Assembly (NCBI GenBank): GCA_030637135.1
Contig: DAOVVO010000083.1
Span: 1 to 6,036 of the forward strand
Origin: Nitrospirota bacterium
Lineage (GTDB): Bacteria; Nitrospirota; Thermodesulfovibrionia; UBA6902; BMS3Bbin08
Direction of reading: 5' to 3'
Length of the DNA stretch: 6,036 nt
The number at the start of each line of letters is the position of its first letter. Position 1 is the stretch's first letter. The notes under the pieces are model-generated. The model saw nothing but the letters and a program-made list of their open reading frames with translations, was not told the origin of the DNA and made no database searches. This document shows positions 5,970-6,036 of the stretch, in pieces. The position numbers and the translations under genes were made by a program.

Positions 5970-6036
5970 TTACAATTGATTCCATATCTTTTCTAACACT
6001 GAATTAAGACTCTCAAATATTTCTCTATCTGAAAAC
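5970..6036 (-). CDS. C-terminal end of an unidentified gene entering from the right edge
   Basis: On the minus strand an open frame enters at the right edge and stops at TAA (5972-5970). The 21 visible residues contain SDREIFESLNSVLEKIW and end NQL, with the spacing of an amphipathic helix as found at many protein ends. It runs in the same direction as the other genes, and the REP-like repeat begins right after its stop, a usual place for such repeats. With so few codons a chance frame cannot be excluded, and no function can be assigned. Confidence 0.4.
   Translation of the reverse strand, partial: FSDREIFESLNSVLEKIWNQL

Overview
The window holds chromosomal housekeeping DNA from a Gram-negative-type bacterium of moderately low GC (roughly 40% by eye). 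Every gene that can be supported lies on the minus strand. In the direction of transcription (right to left) they are: the tail of an unidentified gene entering at the right edge; a small exported protein of unknown function (5741-5244); a full-length DNA mismatch-repair ATPase MutS (4763-2163); and the N-terminal three quarters of valyl-tRNA synthetase ValS (1956 to the left edge). The style of the MutS N-terminus and the type of intergenic hairpin repeat suggest Nitrospirota or a deltaproteobacterial relative. This rests on remembered family resemblance, not on a search, so treat it as tentative.

Left part (1-2162). ValS has both class I active-site signatures, HIGH and KMSKS, and an intact editing domain. 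Its reading frame is cut by a TAG codon at 54-52, and the same frame then continues with recognisable ValS sequence to base 1. The window begins exactly on an EcoRI site (GAATTC). Two further unusual residues lie next to the TAG, so low-quality clone-end or contig-end sequence is as likely as a real nonsense mutation. The 206-bp gap between mutS and valS contains a good sigma-70-type promoter for valS, built inside a degenerate CCTTG repeat, and a short (AT)n tract.

Middle (2163-4763). MutS is complete, with the mismatch-reading Phe-X-Glu, Walker A and B motifs and a canonical QLDLF beta-clamp-binding motif.

Right part (4764-6036). Intergenic DNA is generous here: 480 bp between mutS and the exported-protein gene, and about 230 bp beyond it. 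It carries a family of REP-like palindromic repeats. Two copies stand in inverted orientation at 4919-5014 and can fold as a cloverleaf-like BIME. A third copy at 5861-5959 is a composite, split by about 70 bp of GC-rich sequence that contains 15-bp tandem units and a different hairpin. A decayed fourth copy may lie at 5830-5846. The mutS promoter region has two nearly identical 14-bp AT-rich boxes exactly 30 bp apart.

The genes do not form an obvious pathway. MutS repairs replication errors and ValS charges tRNA-Val; each appears to have its own promoter. I found no CRISPR array, transposase, toxin-antitoxin, defence island, tRNA or rRNA, and no evidence for a new multi-gene system. The most interesting items are the composite repeat, the inverted repeat pair and the in-frame stop in valS.
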